From the NCBI GenBank assembly GCA_023439425.1, contig JAEXNZ010000363.1:1-8162 (forward strand): 8,162 nucleotides of DNA. Reading direction: 5' to 3'. The notes beneath the pieces are model-generated. The model ran no database searches, had not been told where the DNA came from, and saw only the letters and a list, made by a program, of their open reading frames with translations. Each line of letters begins with the position of its first letter. Position 1 is the first letter of the stretch. A program made the translations under genes and the position numbers. This document shows positions 6,089-8,162 of the stretch, in pieces. Origin of the DNA: Pseudomonadota bacterium (GTDB lineage Bacteria > Pseudomonadota > Gammaproteobacteria > Xanthomonadales > Xanthomonadaceae).

Positions 6089-7144
6089 ATGCAGGTACGC
6101 AACGCTTGGCTGACCATGGCGATGGCCGTCGCACTTCCGGCGGTTGCCGCCACCCCGGTCGACCTGACCACCCTCGACCGCGAGATGACCGGCCCGCGCA
6201 CCCAGGTGCTGGTGCTCGGCAGCGTTCACCTCAGCGAGATAAAGGGCGGCATCCAGCCCGGCGCGCTGGAACCGCTGCTGGCCCGCCTGGCCGCCTACAA
6301 GCCCGACATCATCACCATCGAGAACATCGACGGCGAACAGTGTGATCTGGCTGCCCGCCACCCAACGGTGTATGGCGACGACTACTGCGCCGATACCGAC
6401 GATGCCCGCACCGCCACCGGCCTGCAGATACCCGCCGCACTGGAACGGGTGAACGCCACGCTGGCGGATTGGCCGGCCAAGCCCACACCCGCCCAGCGCC
6501 GCCAACTGGCCGCCTGGTTCCTGGCTGCCAATGACCGCCCCTCGGCCTATGTGCAGTGGCTGCAGCTGCCCGCCAGCGAACGCCAGCCAGGCGACGGCCT
6601 CACCCCCGCATTGGTGACAATGCTGGAAGGCATCGCCACCCGCCAGAGCGAGAGCTACCAGATAGCGTCGCAGCTGGCCGCCCGCCTGGGTCACGCGCGG
6701 GTCTACCCGGTGGACGACCACACCGGCGACAACCTCACGCTGCCCGACCGCAAGGCCTTCGCACGTGAGATGGAAGCGGCGTGGAAGACCGGCAGTGCCG
6801 AGCTGGACAAGCACATCGCCGAAGAAGACGAGATGGCCAAGGGCAAGGACCTGTTGCCGCTGTACCGCTACCTCAATGATCCCGAGCGCCTGAACACCCT
6901 CGCCGAGGTCAATGTGTCCGCCGCTTTGAAGGCGCATTCGCCGCTGCAGTCACCGCAGAAGTGGGTGAATGGCTGGGAGATCCGCAACCTGCGCATGGTC
7001 GCTAACGTGGCCCAGACCTTCCGCGAGCGCCCGGGTGCGCGTGTGCTGTCTGTGGTGGGTGCCTCGCACAAGCCGTGGTTTGACCAGTGGCTGGGCCGCC
7101 TCGCCGGCGTGGATATCGTGGATGTAGAGCCGGTGCTGCGGTGA
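6089..7144 (+). CDS. Exported TraB/GumN/Tiki-like (DUF5694-like) protein
   Basis: This 351-aa protein begins with a Sec signal peptide (residues 1 to about 21, likely cleavage AVA/AT), so it should act in the periplasm. After the leader, a strand plus GSVHLS (44-49), IENID (77-81), YPVDDHTGD (206-214), WEIRN-LRM (296-303) and VVGASHKPWF (322-331) form the conserved positions. Two GxxH motifs (44-47 and 324-327) bracket the chain, as in the TraB/PrgY-GumN-Tiki group, some of whose members are metal-dependent proteases. The overall look is that of proteins labelled DUF5694. C85 and C100 could pair after export. No partner gene points to a substrate: the neighbours are an SseB-like gene upstream and a convergent LacI gene downstream. 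Enzymatic activity is inferred, not shown. The ATG at 6089 is chosen for its Shine-Dalgarno and because it opens the leader. Confidence 0.82.
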   Translation: MQVRNAWLTMAMAVALPAVAATPVDLTTLDREMTGPRTQVLVLGSVHLSEIKGGIQPGALEPLLARLAAYKPDIITIENIDGEQCDLAARHPTVYGDDYCADTDDARTATGLQIPAALERVNATLADWPAKPTPAQRRQLAAWFLAANDRPSAYVQWLQLPASERQPGDGLTPALVTMLEGIATRQSESYQIASQLAARLGHARVYPVDDHTGDNLTLPDRKAFAREMEAAWKTGSAELDKHIAEEDEMAKGKDLLPLYRYLNDPERLNTLAEVNVSAALKAHSPLQSPQKWVNGWEIRNLRMVANVAQTFRERPGARVLSVVGASHKPWFDQWLGRLAGVDIVDVEPVLR

Positions 7145-7152
7145 ATTATCCG

Positions 7153-7178
7153 GCCCACGACCAACGGTCGTGGGCTAC
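7153..7178 (-). repeat. GTAG palindrome (SMAG-type REP), copy 1
   Basis: Read on the minus strand it begins with GTAG (7178-7175) and folds into a perfect 10-bp hairpin (7166-7175 with 7153-7162) with a GTT loop. It starts 8 bases after the stop of the TraB-like gene. A terminal GTAG next to a short palindrome is characteristic of Stenotrophomonas SMAG repeats, which are thought to be moved by REP-associated tyrosine transposases acting in trans. It may also act as the 3' stem-loop of the TraB-like mRNA. Confidence 0.75.
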
Positions 7179-7187
7179 CGGAACGTT

Positions 7188-7200
7188 CAACGGTCATGGG
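7188..7200 (+). repeat. Partial direct copy of the REP arm
   Basis: These 13 bases match 7162-7174, the loop and right arm of REP copy 1, at 12 of 13 positions, displaced by 26 bases. The matching left arm is not preserved. It looks like a decayed extra REP unit between the two intact ones. Confidence 0.4.
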
Positions 7201-7224
7201 GCGAATCGATCGTGACGAATCCCG

Positions 7225-7249
7225 GTAGGTACCGACCGTTGGTCGGTAC
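7225..7249 (+). repeat. GTAG palindrome (SMAG-type REP), copy 2
   Basis: GTAG at 7225-7228 is followed by a perfect 9-bp hairpin (7229-7237 with 7241-7249) with a GTT loop. It is inverted relative to copy 1, so the two GTAG ends face each other across 46 bases. It ends 6 bases from the stop of the minus-strand LacI gene. The inner arm core GACC-GTT-GGTC is identical to that of copy 1, while the outer arm bases differ. Confidence 0.75.
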
Positions 7250-7255
7250 GGCGCG

Positions 7256-8162
7256 TCACCGCCCAGCCAACGACGACTCCCGAACCACCAGCTTCACCGG
7301 AATCGTCTGGCTTTCCACCTTCTCACCCTGGATCAGCGCCAGCAGCTTCTCCACCAGCAACTGCCCGGCCTGCTTCGTATCCTGCTGCACGGTAGAAAGC
7401 GTCGGCGATACCGACGCCGCCAGCGGAATATCATCAAACCCCACCAACGCCACATCCTGCGGCACCCGCAGCCCGGCCTCGCGCAGCGCCCGCATCGCCC
7501 CGATGGCGATCAGGTCACTCGCACCAAACAGCGCATCAAACTTCTCCCCGCTGGCCAACAACGCCTGACACGCTTCATACCCCGACTGCTCGGTGGTAAT
7601 CGCATCCCGCTGAAGCGCAGGCACAGCAGCCACACCACACGCCGTCATCGCCGCCACGTACCCACGATGGCGCTCCTCGAACTCCGGATAATGGCTGGAC
7701 GCATGGCCAATAAAGGCAATCCGTCGGCAGCCCTGGTCCAGCAGGTGCGCGGTGATGTCATGTCCGCCCTGGAAGTTGTCACAGCCGATCGACACCCCCG
7801 GCTGGTCCGGCAGGGCAGCGCCCCAGCGCACGAAGTGGGTGCCTTGCTCCACCAGCCGCTGCAGGCGCTCGCGCGACTCGTGGTAGTCGCCATAGCCCAG
7901 CAGGATGATGCCGTCGGCCTTGTTGCTGTCCTCGTAATCCGCCTGCCAGTCGGTGGACAGCTGCTGGAACGACACCAGCAGGTCGTTACCGCGCAGCGCG
8001 CAGGCCCGGGTGATGGACCCCAGCATGGCGTGGAAGAACGGGTTGATCAGCGAATCGTCGTTGGTGGGGTCTTCGAAGAACAGCAGCGCCAGCGTGCCCG
8101 CATTTCGCAGGCGCAGGCTGGAGGCGTTCTTGTCCACCTTGTAGTTCAGCTCGCGGGCGATG
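7256..8162 (-). CDS. LacI/GalR-family transcriptional repressor (5' end cut by window)
   Basis: This is a sugar-responsive DNA-binding regulator; 301 C-terminal codons are visible and the reading frame runs off the window at 8162, so the helix-turn-helix is missing. The first visible residues (IARELNYKVDKNASSLR) are the end of the DNA-binding domain and the minor-groove hinge helix. The periplasmic-binding-protein-like effector domain follows. Its family hallmarks are visible: DNFQGGHDITAHLLDQGCRR then IAFIGH, ASDLIAIGAMRALREAGL, the VALVGFDDIPLA segment, and the closing LVVRESS. The GTG at 8135-8137 is not the start, because the hinge helix continues upstream. It converges on the TraB-like gene. 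Xanthomonadaceae often keep a LacI-type regulator beside maltodextrin genes, so it may control the operon at 48-5454; this is inference, with two unrelated genes between them and no operator recognised here. Confidence 0.93.
   Translation of the reverse strand, partial: IARELNYKVDKNASSLRLRNAGTLALLFFEDPTNDDSLINPFFHAMLGSITRACALRGNDLLVSFQQLSTDWQADYEDSNKADGIILLGYGDYHESRERLQRLVEQGTHFVRWGAALPDQPGVSIGCDNFQGGHDITAHLLDQGCRRIAFIGHASSHYPEFEERHRGYVAAMTACGVAAVPALQRDAITTEQSGYEACQALLASGEKFDALFGASDLIAIGAMRALREAGLRVPQDVALVGFDDIPLAASVSPTLSTVQQDTKQAGQLLVEKLLALIQGEKVESQTIPVKLVVRESSLAGR

Noticed and set aside
5816..6937. A 373-codon minus-strand open frame spanning parts of the SseB-like and TraB-like genes
   Set aside because: It crosses two plus-strand genes that have good Shine-Dalgarno sites and family motifs; its own product shows no family pattern.
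7181..7188. GAACGTTC palindrome with a central CG, considered as a LacI-type operator
   Set aside because: The symmetry is only 8 bp, and it lies between the 3' ends of convergent genes, within a decayed REP cluster, where a repressor site makes little sense.
7153..7249. Two similar palindromes considered as a CRISPR array or phage attachment site
   Set aside because: There are only two units, they are inverted relative to each other, and there are no regular spacers, tRNA or integrase. GTAG REP elements explain them better.

Overview
The window is GC-rich and densely coded, with the codon pattern and protein families of a gammaproteobacterium of the Xanthomonadaceae. The best clue to genus is the gap at 7145-7255. 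It holds two short palindromes, each with a terminal GTAG tetranucleotide, the hallmark of the REP-type 'SMAG' repeats of Stenotrophomonas maltophilia. I therefore favour Stenotrophomonas (S. maltophilia complex); a related Xanthomonas or Pseudoxanthomonas is possible.

Left two thirds (1-5454): a tightly packed plus-strand operon for alpha-glucan / maltodextrin use. (1) 48-2249 is an exported six-hairpin, (alpha/alpha)6-barrel glycosidase-like protein of 733 aa. (2) 2246-3733 is an inner-membrane MFS sugar transporter of the SLC45/GPH-like type, 495 aa, starting at a GTG that overlaps the previous stop. (3) 3733-5454 is an exported GH13 alpha-amylase-family enzyme of 573 aa, overlapping the transporter stop by one base (TGATG). 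The inferred division of labour is that the two exported enzymes cut oligosaccharides in the periplasm and the MFS protein carries the products inward. The operon probably begins upstream of the window: bases 1-6 could be the end of a previous gene, and I see no convincing promoter before 48.

Middle (5455-7144): a perfect 10-bp stem-loop follows the amylase. After it come two plus-strand genes with no obvious link to sugar use: an SseB N-terminal-domain-like protein of 131 aa (5592-5987) and an exported 351-aa protein of the TraB/GumN/Tiki-like type with two GxxH motifs (6089-7144).

Right end (7145-8162): the pair of GTAG palindromes lies between convergent genes. Then comes the minus-strand gene of a LacI/GalR-family repressor, cut by the window edge so that its helix-turn-helix is not visible. 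It is a reasonable candidate regulator of the sugar operon, but no operator can be shown here.

Most notable points: a looped-out Shine-Dalgarno arrangement before the first gene; a CGTase-like amylase that appears to lack the residue and domains needed for cyclodextrin formation; an unassigned six-hairpin enzyme with a modified barrel motif; two extra hydrophobic segments in the transporter; and hairpins of the same AAC-loop design just after three different stop codons.
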